Assembly (NCBI RefSeq): GCF_000576555.1
Contig: NZ_CP007145.1
Span: 4,052,501-4,116,500, forward strand
Source: Hymenobacter swuensis DY53
Lineage (GTDB): Bacteria; Bacteroidota; Bacteroidia; Cytophagales; Hymenobacteraceae
Direction of reading: 5' to 3'
DNA: 64,000 bases
Part shown: positions 17,641 to 25,805 of the stretch, piece by piece
How positions within the stretch are numbered: position 1 is the stretch's first letter
Layout of the letters: each line of letters opens with the position of its first letter
The notes under the pieces: model-generated
Databases searched by the model: none
What the model was told of the DNA's origin: nothing
The model's input: the letters and a program-made list of their open reading frames with translations, nothing else
Made by a program: the position numbers and the translations under genes

Positions 17641-17806
17641 TGTAAAGAGATTAAGAGGAATTTTGAGGTGATGAGAGGGAAACGCGACTAGCCTATACAG
17701 TAAGAAAGCGAAACACAGCTCCGCTTAGTCGGGACTGCACGTCGCTTTACTTGCTGACAGTTCCAAACGGTGCAGTCACGCTACTCCGTTGGTACTCGTA
17801 ATTCTG

Positions 17807-17878
<72 letters not shown>

Positions 17879-17965
17879 TGATTTTTTTTGCGAAGATACA
17901 ACGGGACAAGAACAATTGCCAATATTAATGACTGATGTACTCTATCCTGTTTATTCCGAACAATG

Positions 17966-18038
17966 AGCGGGAGACGAGGTTCGAACCCGCGACCTGCAGC
18001 TTGGAAGGCTGCCGCTCTACCAGCTGAGCTACTCCCGC
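17966..18038 (-). tRNA. tRNA-Gly (TCC anticodon)
   Basis: The 73-base cloverleaf has acceptor GCGGGAG/CTCCCGC, D-arm GCTCAGCTGGTAGAGC, anticodon stem GCAGC/GCTGC with loop CTTCCAA, and T-loop TTCGAAC. CCA is not encoded. It lies 64 bases after tRNA-Tyr. Confidence 0.95.
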
Positions 18039-18102
18039 GTGTGAAGAAGTTACAAACAGCGAACTGCAAGAATTTCACAGTTCGCCGCTTGTAGCTTAAC
18101 CG

Positions 18103-18185
18103 TGGGGGGAGAAGGATTCGAACCTTCGAAAGCTTACGCTAACAGAGTTACAGTCTGTCCCATTTGGCCGCTCTGGAACCCCCCC
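18103..18185 (-). tRNA. tRNA-Tyr (GTA anticodon)
   Basis: The 83-base class II tRNA has acceptor GGGGGGG/TCCCCCC, anticodon stem ACAGA/TCTGT with loop CTGTAAC, a long variable arm (GCGTAAGC) and T-loop TTCGAAT. CCA is not encoded. It is the first gene of the tRNA-tuf transcript. Confidence 0.95.
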
Positions 18186-18268
18186 GGTTTGTTTTCTTCC
18201 GCCGAATGCGGATGTCTTTCCCTTTTCAACAGACGCCGCCGATGCGGTTACTGTGTCGATTGGAGTTG

Positions 18269-18298
18269 CAAAATTAGTGGCTTTCCGATGCAAGTCAA
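18269..18298 (-). promoter_or_regulatory. Promoter of the tRNA-Tyr/Gly/Thr-tuf operon
   Basis: On the minus strand TTG (18298-18296) is followed after 19 bases by TAATTTTG (18276-18269), an excellent match to the Bacteroidota consensus TTG-N19-TAnnTTTG. Transcription should begin near 18262, about 77 bases ahead of tRNA-Tyr. Confidence 0.8.
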
Positions 18299-18440
18299 GG
18301 GCTACGGGAAAAAGGTTTTTATTTTCTCACTCGTCGAGTTTAAAAACGCCACCTTCCTGTGATTATAATCCACTGATTACCTAGTATAAACAGTGCAATT
18401 TCGCTTTGACTACTTCTTCGAAAAAAAGTTGATTATTTTT

Positions 18441-21038
18441 TTATTGTATCAGGCTGTACATGGATTTTAAACTCTCATCCTTCTCTTTACTGCGGATATC
18501 CTGCAGCACAGGTTTCAGTGCAGGCATGCTTGCCACGAGTTCGTGTAGACCTTTGTAAGCTCCCAGTCGGACGTACACCTGCGGATGGGTGCGGGCCATA
18601 GTTTCAAGACGCTGAATCCCTTTTTCCCGTTCAATGGGCGGAATTCGCTGCATCAGCGTCCCGAAGTTTTCGAGCATTACGTACAGGACTTCTGCTGGGG
18701 CATCCTGGCTGCGTTGCAGAAACCAAGGATAATCATCAATGGTACCGTTGCGCCCGTAGTAGCTGGAGAGGGCTGTCAGCAGTGCAGGGTTACGTGTATT
18801 CTGTAATGCGGCCACCTGGCTGCGTGTAGTAGACACGGGGGCCTTGGACAAGGCCTCAATAGCGGCTCCGGCAACTAGGTAGGAGCTGTCCTTCAGAGCC
18901 GTATTATAAACTTCGCTGAAGTCTTCATTAACGAAGGACGACAGCACACTGATAGCATTGGCCCGTACGGCACCATTCTTTTCGTTGAGCGCAACCCGCT
19001 GTAAGTCCTTTCGAACAGCGTTGCCTTCGGCCCCACGGTATCGGCGCAAGCCATCCAGGGCCGCTACTCTGGTCGCCCAGAACGGATCATTCAGGGCAGT
19101 ACGGAAGGCAGAACTGACCAATAAATCTGCTGACTTGCTACGCAACCCCTGAATGGCCTGATACTTCTGCAAGTAGCCTCGCGCGTGGTTCAGCTGAAAC
19201 AATAGTTCTTCCTGACTTTGGGTTTCATCGATATCCGCCAGCAAGGTTCCGTCGTCATCAAATTTCACCAGATTAGGACGCTGGTTTACTTGGAGCCGGA
19301 ACGTTTGATTGGCTTTTGTAATGAGAATACGGTGCTCCGTCGCCTGATTATTATTCCAAGTGGCAACTGTAACCGGCAGACGATACACAGGCTGGTAGAG
19401 CGTGTCCTGCACCTGCTGCACCCGTAGCACGACCTGGCTGTTTTCATAAGTGTGCGTAACGCGCAGCTCCGGGTGTCCGCGCTGCAGGAACCACTGGTCG
19501 AAAAACCACATCAGATCCTCCCCAGTGGTTTCCTCGAAAGCAATGCGCAGCTTGGCTATTTCGGAGGCTGAGAGCTTATTGGTAGTAAGGTAGCGGTTAA
19601 GGGAGGTGAAGAAGGCTTCTTCGCCTACGTATTTGCGCAGCATATGTAGTACACGGCCACCCTTGTCATAAGAATGGCGGTCAAACATATCCTCCTGGCT
19701 GGCATAGTGGTAACGGATAAGTGGTTCCCGCTTGGTTTGCGCTTCTTCGAGGTAGTTGCGCAGTTTGGTTTGCTGCACGTAGGCCGCGGCATCAGCACCA
19801 TACTTGTGTTCAGCCCACAACAATTCCGAATAATCGGCGAAGGACTCGTTGAGCGGCAGGTTGCTCCAGGATTCAGTGGTTACGTAGTCGCCAAACCACT
19901 GGTGGAACAGCTCATGCGCAATGACTGACTCGGAAGATGCGTACGACACATCGGGTAACTCACGGGGCGTAAATTGCACCAGTTGCTGCTGGAACGTAGA
20001 AGCCGTGGTGTTTTCCATTGCACCTGAAACGAAGTCGTGTACGGCGACCTGCGCGTACTTGTCCCATGGGTAATCAACCCCCAACTTTTTGGAGAAGAAC
20101 TCCAGCATGGCCGGCGTGTTGCCAAACACCTGTTTAGCCGTGTACTGATATGCGGGGTCCACATAGTAATCCACGGGCTTACCGCGCCACGTATCCGATA
20201 CCACGGCAAAGTCGCCGACGGCTAGCATGGCGAGGTAAGGGGCGTGAGGCTGACTAAGTTTCCACGTATCAGTGCGGGTGCCATCGGGGTTGCGGCGCGA
20301 GGCGGTGAGCAGCCCGTTGGAAAGGGTTTTCTGGCCGCTTTCTACCGTCAGGCTGATTTCCTGCGTCATCCGCTGGTTGGGCCTATCGATGGTAGGGAAC
20401 CAGCAGGAGCTACCTTCCGTCTCGCCCTGGGTCCAGACTTGGCGGGGTTTGACTTTATCGGTACCTAGTGGGTTGATAAAATAGAGCCCTTTGTCGTCAG
20501 TAATGGCCTCACTGCCGCCTTTGGGCAGCTCATTGGGCTTGGCCACATATTGGATCCGGAGCTGGTACTGCTCAGTGCGCTGGTAGAGCCGGTCAAGACT
20601 GATAGTGAGCTTCTTCTTATCGTAGCTGTATTTAAGGTCTTTACCCTTGCGGGAGCTGTTCATCAACTCCACGCTTTTCACATCAAAACCCTTAGCATCC
20701 AGCACCAACTGGCTTTGGGGATAAAAGTGCGGCCGAAGTGTAAGAACGGCAGTACCTATCAGCCATTGCTTAGCCCAATCGAACCGGATGTCCAGCTTGG
20801 TGTCCGTCAGATCGTGCACGATGGTGACCGCGGGCTGCTGAGGATTGGTAGCGGGCAGCCAGTTAGGAATGGGCATGACGGAATTTGTCACCGTCGGCTG
20901 GGCCGGTGTTTCAGGGGCTTTTTTGCGCACGGGGTGGCTCACCGAAGAGGCCGGACGACTGGATTTAACTACCTGAGCAGAAGCCGTAAACTGACACATC
21001 AGCACCAGCGTAAGGGCACCGAGGACCGGGTATTTCAT
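18441..21038 (-). CDS. Exported M1 family metallo-aminopeptidase with HEAT-like C-terminus
   Basis: The 865-residue protein starts with a signal peptide (MKYPVLGALTLVLMCQFTASAQ). It has the M1 substrate motif GAMEN (about residues 339-343) and the zinc motif HELFH (375-379) with the third ligand in NESFADY (Glu about 398), at the HExxH-x18-E spacing. The last 250 residues are helical with HEAT-like repeats. It should cleave N-terminal residues from peptides in the periplasm or outside the cell. I chose the ATG at 21038 over a GTG four codons upstream, because it gives a cleaner signal peptide. It is transcribed away from the biotin carrier gene and looks monocistronic. Confidence 0.93.
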   Translation of the reverse strand: MKYPVLGALTLVLMCQFTASAQVVKSSRPASSVSHPVRKKAPETPAQPTVTNSVMPIPNWLPATNPQQPAVTIVHDLTDTKLDIRFDWAKQWLIGTAVLTLRPHFYPQSQLVLDAKGFDVKSVELMNSSRKGKDLKYSYDKKKLTISLDRLYQRTEQYQLRIQYVAKPNELPKGGSEAITDDKGLYFINPLGTDKVKPRQVWTQGETEGSSCWFPTIDRPNQRMTQEISLTVESGQKTLSNGLLTASRRNPDGTRTDTWKLSQPHAPYLAMLAVGDFAVVSDTWRGKPVDYYVDPAYQYTAKQVFGNTPAMLEFFSKKLGVDYPWDKYAQVAVHDFVSGAMENTTASTFQQQLVQFTPRELPDVSYASSESVIAHELFHQWFGDYVTTESWSNLPLNESFADYSELLWAEHKYGADAAAYVQQTKLRNYLEEAQTKREPLIRYHYASQEDMFDRHSYDKGGRVLHMLRKYVGEEAFFTSLNRYLTTNKLSASEIAKLRIAFEETTGEDLMWFFDQWFLQRGHPELRVTHTYENSQVVLRVQQVQDTLYQPVYRLPVTVATWNNNQATEHRILITKANQTFRLQVNQRPNLVKFDDDGTLLADIDETQSQEELLFQLNHARGYLQKYQAIQGLRSKSADLLVSSAFRTALNDPFWATRVAALDGLRRYRGAEGNAVRKDLQRVALNEKNGAVRANAISVLSSFVNEDFSEVYNTALKDSSYLVAGAAIEALSKAPVSTTRSQVAALQNTRNPALLTALSSYYGRNGTIDDYPWFLQRSQDAPAEVLYVMLENFGTLMQRIPPIEREKGIQRLETMARTHPQVYVRLGAYKGLHELVASMPALKPVLQDIRSKEKDESLKSMYSLIQ

Positions 21039-21137
21039 GCGGAAAGGCACTAGGATATTGGGGGGGTCAAGTTCCGAATTTATTTCAGAATTGGCCTATC
21101 TTTAAGCCCTTTTCCGCCCCACTCCTGCCCTCTTCGC

Positions 21138-21647
21138 ATGTTACAGGTACGTACTGATGCCGCCCCCCAACAAAACTGGGAGGTTGACTACCGCCCCGGC
21201 GGCCCCATCACCGTCAACGGTGAACCTTTCGCGTGGGATATTGCTCCGTTGGGCAACGGCCGCTACCATGTAGTCCACGAAGGCCGTTCCTATACTGCTG
21301 AGCTGGTATCGGCAGACTATGCAGCCAAAACTTTTGTACTGAAGCTCAACGGTCAGCAGATTACACTGCAGGCCAAGGACCGTTTCGACCTGCTACTGGA
21401 TAAGCTGGGCATGAGCAACGCCGCTGCCAGTAAAGTAAATGAGTTGAAAGCCCCTATGCCTGGTCTGATTGTGGACATTCGGGTGGCAGCGGGACAGACG
21501 GTGCAGAAAGGCGACCCGCTATTGGTACTGGAAGCCATGAAGATGGAAAACATCCTCAAAGCTCCCGGTGAAGGTACCGTGGCGGCCATCAAAGTAACTT
21601 TACGCGACAACGTTACCAAAGGCCAGGTGCTGATTCAGTTTAGCTAG
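21138..21647 (+). CDS. Biotin carboxyl carrier protein
   Basis: This 169-residue protein ends in a biotinyl domain with the motif EAMKMEN; the biotin-accepting lysine is about residue 135. The motif is preceded by APMPGLIVDIRVAAGQTVQKG, typical of carrier subunits. The N-terminal 90 residues form an extended domain seen in carriers of propionyl-CoA carboxylase or decarboxylase complexes more than in the fatty-acid AccB. No biotin carboxylase or carboxyltransferase gene is in the window, so the partner enzyme is unknown. Start at ATG 21138. Confidence 0.88.
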   Translation: MLQVRTDAAPQQNWEVDYRPGGPITVNGEPFAWDIAPLGNGRYHVVHEGRSYTAELVSADYAAKTFVLKLNGQQITLQAKDRFDLLLDKLGMSNAAASKVNELKAPMPGLIVDIRVAAGQTVQKGDPLLVLEAMKMENILKAPGEGTVAAIKVTLRDNVTKGQVLIQFS

Positions 21648-21669
21648 GCTCTTATCCTGTTTTCGCTTC

Positions 21670-21720
21670 GGGCCGTAAGCGGATACCACGTGGCCTCTCC
21701 CGCTGGTACCCGCTTACGGC
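21670..21720 (+). terminator. Long hairpin between the biotin carrier gene and pyrH
   Basis: GGCCGTAAGCGG-ATACCA (21670-21687) pairs with TGGTACCCGCTTACGGCC (21703-21720), an 18-bp stem with one mismatch. No T-run follows on the plus strand, so a simple intrinsic terminator is less certain. It may instead protect mRNA ends. Confidence 0.5.
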
Positions 21721-21762
21721 CTACTCACGTACACTCGCGTTCCACGCTTAACCTCTCTCGTT

Positions 21763-22548
21763 TTGAAGTACAACCGAATCCTGCTGAAACTAAGCGGTGA
21801 GGCCCTGATGGGCCAGCAGCAATACGGAATTGATGCCGTACGGCTCATGCAGTACGCTGAAGAAATCAAGGCGGCCGCCGCTACGGGCACCCAGGTGGCC
21901 GTAGTTATCGGGGGCGGCAATATTTTCCGGGGCGTACAGGCGGAAGCCTTTGGCCTCGACCGGGTACAGGGCGACTACATGGGCATGCTGGCCACCGTTA
22001 TCAACTCGATGGCCCTGCAGAGTGCGCTAGAAAAGCTGGGGGTAAATACCAGACTCCTCTCGGGGGTTACCATACAACGGGTATGTGAGCCGTACATCCG
22101 TCGGCGGGCCATGCGCCACCTGGAGAAAGGCCGCGTGGTGATTTTCGGGGCCGGCATCGGTTCGCCCTACTTCACAACCGATTCGGCGGCCTCGCTACGG
22201 GCTATTGAAATTGAGGCTGACGTAGTACTGAAAGGTACCCGCGTGGACGGCATCTACACGGCCGATCCGGAGAAAGACCCTTCTGCGGTCCGGTTCCCCG
22301 AAATTACCTTCGATGAGGTAATGGAAAAGAACCTCAACGTGATGGACATGACAGCCTTCACGCTGTGCAAAGAGAATAACCTGCCTATCATTGTGTTCGA
22401 CATGAACAAAGGGGGGAATCTCCAGCGACTACTCGATGGCGAGAGTGTGGGTACGCTCGTGAGTATGCACGGCAGCCAGAAAGCCCCGCTCGACCCGAAC
22501 CATAGTAGCCTGCAACCCGCCCTCAATGAAGGCGAAGAACAAGCCTAA
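21763..22548 (+). CDS. pyrH: UMP kinase
   Basis: The 261-residue product has the UMP kinase hallmarks: [17 protein letters not shown] at the N-terminus, [28 protein letters not shown], and [16 protein letters not shown]. It phosphorylates UMP to UDP in pyrimidine synthesis and is hexameric in bacteria. The start is a TTG at 21763; it gives the exact family N-terminus and no ATG is available nearby. The C-terminus has about 25 extra residues after the usual end. It precedes frr by 86 bases, the common pyrH-frr pair. Confidence 0.96.
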   Translation: MKYNRILLKLSGEALMGQQQYGIDAVRLMQYAEEIKAAAATGTQVAVVIGGGNIFRGVQAEAFGLDRVQGDYMGMLATVINSMALQSALEKLGVNTRLLSGVTIQRVCEPYIRRRAMRHLEKGRVVIFGAGIGSPYFTTDSAASLRAIEIEADVVLKGTRVDGIYTADPEKDPSAVRFPEITFDEVMEKNLNVMDMTAFTLCKENNLPIIVFDMNKGGNLQRLLDGESVGTLVSMHGSQKAPLDPNHSSLQPALNEGEEQA

Positions 22549-22634
22549 AGCAGCAACGGACGGTTTGCTCCGCCCGGTAAAAGCCAACCGACTACCTATT
22601 CAACACCCAACTTTCAACACTTAACTTTTCAGAA

Positions 22635-23198
22635 GTGGACGAAGAAATTAAATTTTACCTGGACGAGGCCGAAGAATCGATGGGCAAGGCTCTGCAGCAT
22701 ACGCAAGTGGAGTTTGCCCGCATCCGGGCCGGCAAAGCCTCTCCTGCCATGCTCGATTCTATTCGGGTAGATTACTACGGCACCCCGACGCCCATTGCCA
22801 ATGTGGCTAACGTAGCGGCTCCTGATGCCCGCACGCTGTTCATCAAGCCTTGGGAGAAAAACATGATCAGTGAAATTGCCAAGGCCATCAAAAATAGCGA
22901 CTTGGGCCTCAACCCCCAGTCGGATGCCGAAGGCGTGCGCCTCAACATCCCGCCCATGACGGAGGAACGTCGCCGAGACTTGGTAAAACAGGCCAAGAAT
23001 GAGTCAGAAAGCGGCAAAGTACGTATTCGGGCCATTCGCAAGGACGTGAATGAGGCCCTGCGCAAGCTGCAGAAAGACGGCGCTTCGGAAGATTCCGTGA
23101 AGGATGCCGAAGCCAAAGTGCAAAAGTTCACCGACACCTACATCAGCAAAGTAGATGAATTTCTCGGCAAGAAGGAGTCGGAAATCATGACCATCTGA
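22635..23198 (+). CDS. frr: Ribosome recycling factor
   Basis: The 187-residue product shows the family blocks EFARIRAGKASPAMLDSIRV, YYGTPTPIANVANV, LNIPPMTEERRRDLVKQAK and VRIRAIRKDVNEALRKLQKD. With EF-G it splits terminated ribosomes. The start is a GTG at 22635 (MDEEIKFYLDEAEESMG); it fits the family N-terminus. The stop is one base away from a 45-bp perfect inverted repeat. Confidence 0.97.
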   Translation: MDEEIKFYLDEAEESMGKALQHTQVEFARIRAGKASPAMLDSIRVDYYGTPTPIANVANVAAPDARTLFIKPWEKNMISEIAKAIKNSDLGLNPQSDAEGVRLNIPPMTEERRRDLVKQAKNESESGKVRIRAIRKDVNEALRKLQKDGASEDSVKDAEAKVQKFTDTYISKVDEFLGKKESEIMTI

Positions 23199-23199
23199 G

Positions 23200-23306
23200 T
23201 AGAGAAGTGAGCCATAAGAAGTGAGAGGTGAGACTCCCGTTCTAAAACCCAAACGGGCCGATAGAACGGGAGTCTCACCTCTCACTTCTTATGGCTCACT
23301 TCTCTA
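23200..23306. terminator. 45-bp perfect inverted repeat between frr and nadD
   Basis: Positions 23200-23244 are the exact reverse complement of 23262-23306, leaving a 17-base centre. The left arm begins one base after the frr stop and the right arm contains the nadD stop codon (23304-23306). As RNA from either strand it makes a very long hairpin, so it probably serves as a two-way 3' end. The arms contain repeated AGTGAG words. Confidence 0.85.
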
Positions 23307-23909
23307 TTTCCAGTAGCCGGCAGTCAGAATCTGTTGTTCCACGGCTTCTGGCACGAGGTAGCGGATGGATTTACCTGTACGCACACACTCACGCACGAAA
23401 GTAGCCGAGATATCCAGCAACGGGGCTTCTACAACCCGTACGCCGGACCGCGCATTAACCTCCGTAGCATCTACGCCGGGACGAGGATATACGTAAATTT
23501 CATTCTCCGTCAGGATGCGTTCAGCCTCTTTCCAGCGGGGCAGACCCGGCAGGTTATCTTCACCCATCAGCAGCACGAAGCGGTGGTTGGGATACTGGTG
23601 GCGCAGTTCATCCAGCGTATCAATAGTGTAGCTGGGCATGGGCATGATAAACTCCACATCTAGTACCCGCAACCGGTCGTTGTTGGCAATAGCCCTCTGT
23701 ACCAGATCAAGTCGCTCGTTTTCGCCCAGCATTTCCTGTCCTACCTTGAACGGACTCTGCGGCGACACGATCAGCCACACTTCTTCCAGATCGGTATGGG
23801 TGGCCATGAAGTGGGCCAGGATGAGGTGCCCGGTGTGGATGGGGTTGAACGAACCAAAAAGCAGCCCTACTTTCCGGCCCGTGGGGGCGGCGGAAGCAGG
23901 GCTGCTCAC
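23304..23909 (-). CDS. nadD: Nicotinate-nucleotide adenylyltransferase
   Basis: This 201-residue nucleotidyltransferase joins NaMN and ATP to make NaAD in NAD synthesis. It has the nucleotide-binding motif GSFNPIHTGH (about residues 19-28), DNLPGLPRWKEAERI, and the C-terminal signature ISATFVRECVRTGKSIRYLV. The start is a GTG at 23909 that overlaps the gmk stop (GTGA), so the two are probably translationally coupled. The next in-frame ATG would remove the catalytic loop. Confidence 0.95.
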   Translation of the reverse strand: MSSPASAAPTGRKVGLLFGSFNPIHTGHLILAHFMATHTDLEEVWLIVSPQSPFKVGQEMLGENERLDLVQRAIANNDRLRVLDVEFIMPMPSYTIDTLDELRHQYPNHRFVLLMGEDNLPGLPRWKEAERILTENEIYVYPRPGVDATEVNARSGVRVVEAPLLDISATFVRECVRTGKSIRYLVPEAVEQQILTAGYWK

Positions 23910-24490
23910 AGAATGGCTGATTCAGCGGTAATAAACGAACGGACCAACTTTTCAGCTTCGTCAAGAGCGCGCTCCAAGTCGTCGTTCACAATAACCACAT
24001 CGAAGCGGTCCTCAAATGTCAGTTCGAAATTGGCCTTATAGATACGGGCCGAAATGCTGGCTTCTGAGTCGGTGGCGCGGTTACGCAAGCGTTGCTCCAA
24101 CACCTCCAGCGACGGGGGCTTCACAAATACGGCCAAGGCACGGTCTTTGTAAAACTCCTTGATGCTGAGGCCGCCTTTCACGTCCACATCCAGCACGGCA
24201 TGGTGGCCATTGTCCCAGATACGTTCCACTTCCGATTTTAGCGTGCCATAGAAAGCACCTTCGTACACTTCTTCCCATTCCACAAAGTCATCTTGCCGGA
24301 TTTTTTCCTGAAACTCCTGCACGGAGATAAAGTAGTAATCCTTGCCATTGGCTTCGGTACGGCCGCGCTTGTCACGCGTACACGCTGAAATCGAGAAACT
24401 TAGCTCCGGAATACGCTCCAGCAGCCGATGTACAATAGTGGTCTTGCCGGCACCGGAAGGGGCCGAAAAGGCGATGATTTTACCCTGCAT
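23906..24490 (-). CDS. gmk: Guanylate kinase
   Basis: The 194-residue enzyme converts GMP to GDP. It has the P-loop SAPSGAGKTT (residues 9-18), the GMP-binding segment SISACTRDKRGRTEANGKDY, and VLDVDVKGGLSIKE. It lies 9 bases after the anti-sigma-like gene and overlaps nadD by 4 bases, so all four genes from 25468 to 23304 form one operon. Confidence 0.97.
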   Translation of the reverse strand: MQGKIIAFSAPSGAGKTTIVHRLLERIPELSFSISACTRDKRGRTEANGKDYYFISVQEFQEKIRQDDFVEWEEVYEGAFYGTLKSEVERIWDNGHHAVLDVDVKGGLSIKEFYKDRALAVFVKPPSLEVLEQRLRNRATDSEASISARIYKANFELTFEDRFDVVIVNDDLERALDEAEKLVRSFITAESAIL

Positions 24491-24499
24491 CGGGCAAAA

Positions 24500-24790
24500 T
24501 TAGGCCATTTCTACCTGAATTTTCGCAAGAATTGAATTGGAAAGGGTGGCCGGAGCATTTCGGCGCCCTACATGCTGCCCTAGGAAGTCGATGAAAATCT
24601 GCTGCTTTTCGATACTATCGAAGCAGGGAGAGCAGTCTTCGGCGTTGTGGATAAAGTATTCCGTATCCTCCGCCGTGGGCTCTTGGCCCACAATGATTTG
24701 ATCAAGGATTGTATTCACTCGTTCACAGTCGGCACCGCCGGTAACGGGGGCAACGCTCTGGTTGGTTTGTTTAGTAGAAGTCGTTTCCAT
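24500..24790 (-). CDS. Small anti-sigma-factor-like protein with a CxxC motif
   Basis: This 96-residue soluble protein has no signal peptide or membrane helix. Its centre reads FIHNAEDCSPCFDS, which resembles the H-x3-C-x2-C motif of zinc anti-sigma factors (ZAS, such as RsrA), although here the spacing is H-x4-C-x2-C. The segment ending in SNSILAKIQVEMA matches the position of the C-terminal helix of such proteins. It lies 24 bases after the ECF sigma gene. I infer that it binds that sigma factor, possibly in a redox- or zinc-dependent way; the N-terminal 30 residues are unstructured-looking. Confidence 0.65.
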   Translation of the reverse strand: METTSTKQTNQSVAPVTGGADCERVNTILDQIIVGQEPTAEDTEYFIHNAEDCSPCFDSIEKQQIFIDFLGQHVGRRNAPATLSNSILAKIQVEMA

Positions 24791-24814
24791 AGCGGGAGCT
24801 TGGCATGAGGGGAT

Positions 24815-25468
24815 TTATTCCGAATCGGTAGAGGAAGTGTAATCGTCGTCGTCGTTGCTATCAGCATCAGAGCCGTAACCCATCGACTTGGCGTACTTTT
24901 CGAGTTTTTCTTTGAGGAAGTTACGAGCCCGGTGCAAGCGGGAGCGCACCGTACCGATAGGGATATCCAGCACTTTTGCCATTTCCTCGTACGTGAACCC
25001 TTCCAGGTCGCAGAGGATGATGACCGTGCGGAAATCCACGGGCAGCGAGTTCAGAGCGCGGGCCACCTCATCACCGATGAGGTCGCGCACGGCCTGCTGC
25101 CGCATGTCGGTTGAAGCAGTGCCGGCGTCGCTGTCGGCCTCCACATCTTCCGAGTTGTAATACCCTTCAATTTCGCTGTAGTCAACCTTAGCCGGCTGCT
25201 TACTCTTCTTGCGGAAATCGTTGATGAACGAATTTTTCAGGATGCGAAACAGCCACGCTTTGGCGTTTGTTCCCGGTTCGAAGTACTCAAAGAAGCGATA
25301 TGCTTTCAGATAAGTTTCCTGTACCAAGTCATTTGCATCATCTTCATCCAGCGTAAGGCGGAAGGCAAAGTTGTACAGGGGGTCGAGCACAGGCATTAGC
25401 TCGGCCTGAAAACGCCGGTCTTTTTCCTCTTTGCTCAGTTTGGGAACCCGTTCGGGAGAATCGCTCAT
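24815..25468 (-). CDS. ECF-type RNA polymerase sigma factor
   Basis: The 217-residue protein has region 2 (LYNFAFRLTLDEDDANDLVQ, then ETYLKAYRFFEYFEPGTNAK and WLFRILKNSFINDFRKKSKQ) and region 4 (LPVDFRTVIILCDLEGFTYE, EMAKVLDIPIGTVRSRLHRA). The tail of about 25 residues is very acidic (NDDDDYTSSTDSE). A long acidic linker separates regions 2 and 4. It is the first gene of an operon with the anti-sigma-like gene, gmk and nadD. SigH/RpoE-like factors of this sort usually respond to oxidative or envelope stress; the signal here is not visible. Confidence 0.9.
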   Translation of the reverse strand: MSDSPERVPKLSKEEKDRRFQAELMPVLDPLYNFAFRLTLDEDDANDLVQETYLKAYRFFEYFEPGTNAKAWLFRILKNSFINDFRKKSKQPAKVDYSEIEGYYNSEDVEADSDAGTASTDMRQQAVRDLIGDEVARALNSLPVDFRTVIILCDLEGFTYEEMAKVLDIPIGTVRSRLHRARNFLKEKLEKYAKSMGYGSDADSNDDDDYTSSTDSE

Positions 25469-25805
25469 GAACGCTAAAAATTGCGGCTGAATATTAAAAA
25501 AATACCGCTGTTTGACAAATGTACTGCTTATACCGTTGGGTAAGCAGAAGGTTTTTAGGAAAGAATCCGGTACCAGTGCCTCTGCGGAGGAGCTACCTAT
25601 TCATTATAGGCGTTCCTGCTTCCTGCCTCGCAGCAGGCAACGCACACGGCAGCATTGGTAAAACCCTATACACCTACGCACTTTCCGGCTCCCCAGGTTG
25701 CATCGGCTGGTCAGCTCCTGCGCGTTGGTGGGGCAAGCAGCTTTAAATCAACGCCGTAACAATCCAGGCATATACATGTCAGCTATTACCTGGGTATCAG
25801 GGCCA
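25469..25805. other. Intergenic region upstream of the ECF sigma operon
   Basis: This 337-base gap lies between the GT9 stop and the sigma start, both on the minus strand. It contains a TACATTTG element on the minus strand (25523-25516), close to the sigma gene. Two short plus-strand frames here have no recognisable protein character. I see no RNA or repeat. Confidence 0.4.
25516..25523 (-). promoter_or_regulatory. Candidate -7 element for the sigma-gmk-nadD operon
   Basis: The minus strand reads TACATTTG, matching TAnnTTTG, 48 bases upstream of the sigma start. No clear TTG is found 19-20 bases further upstream, so the match is partial. Confidence 0.4.

Noticed and set aside
18096..18293. 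65-codon frame covering tRNA-Tyr
   Set aside because: It is a by-product of the tRNA sequence.
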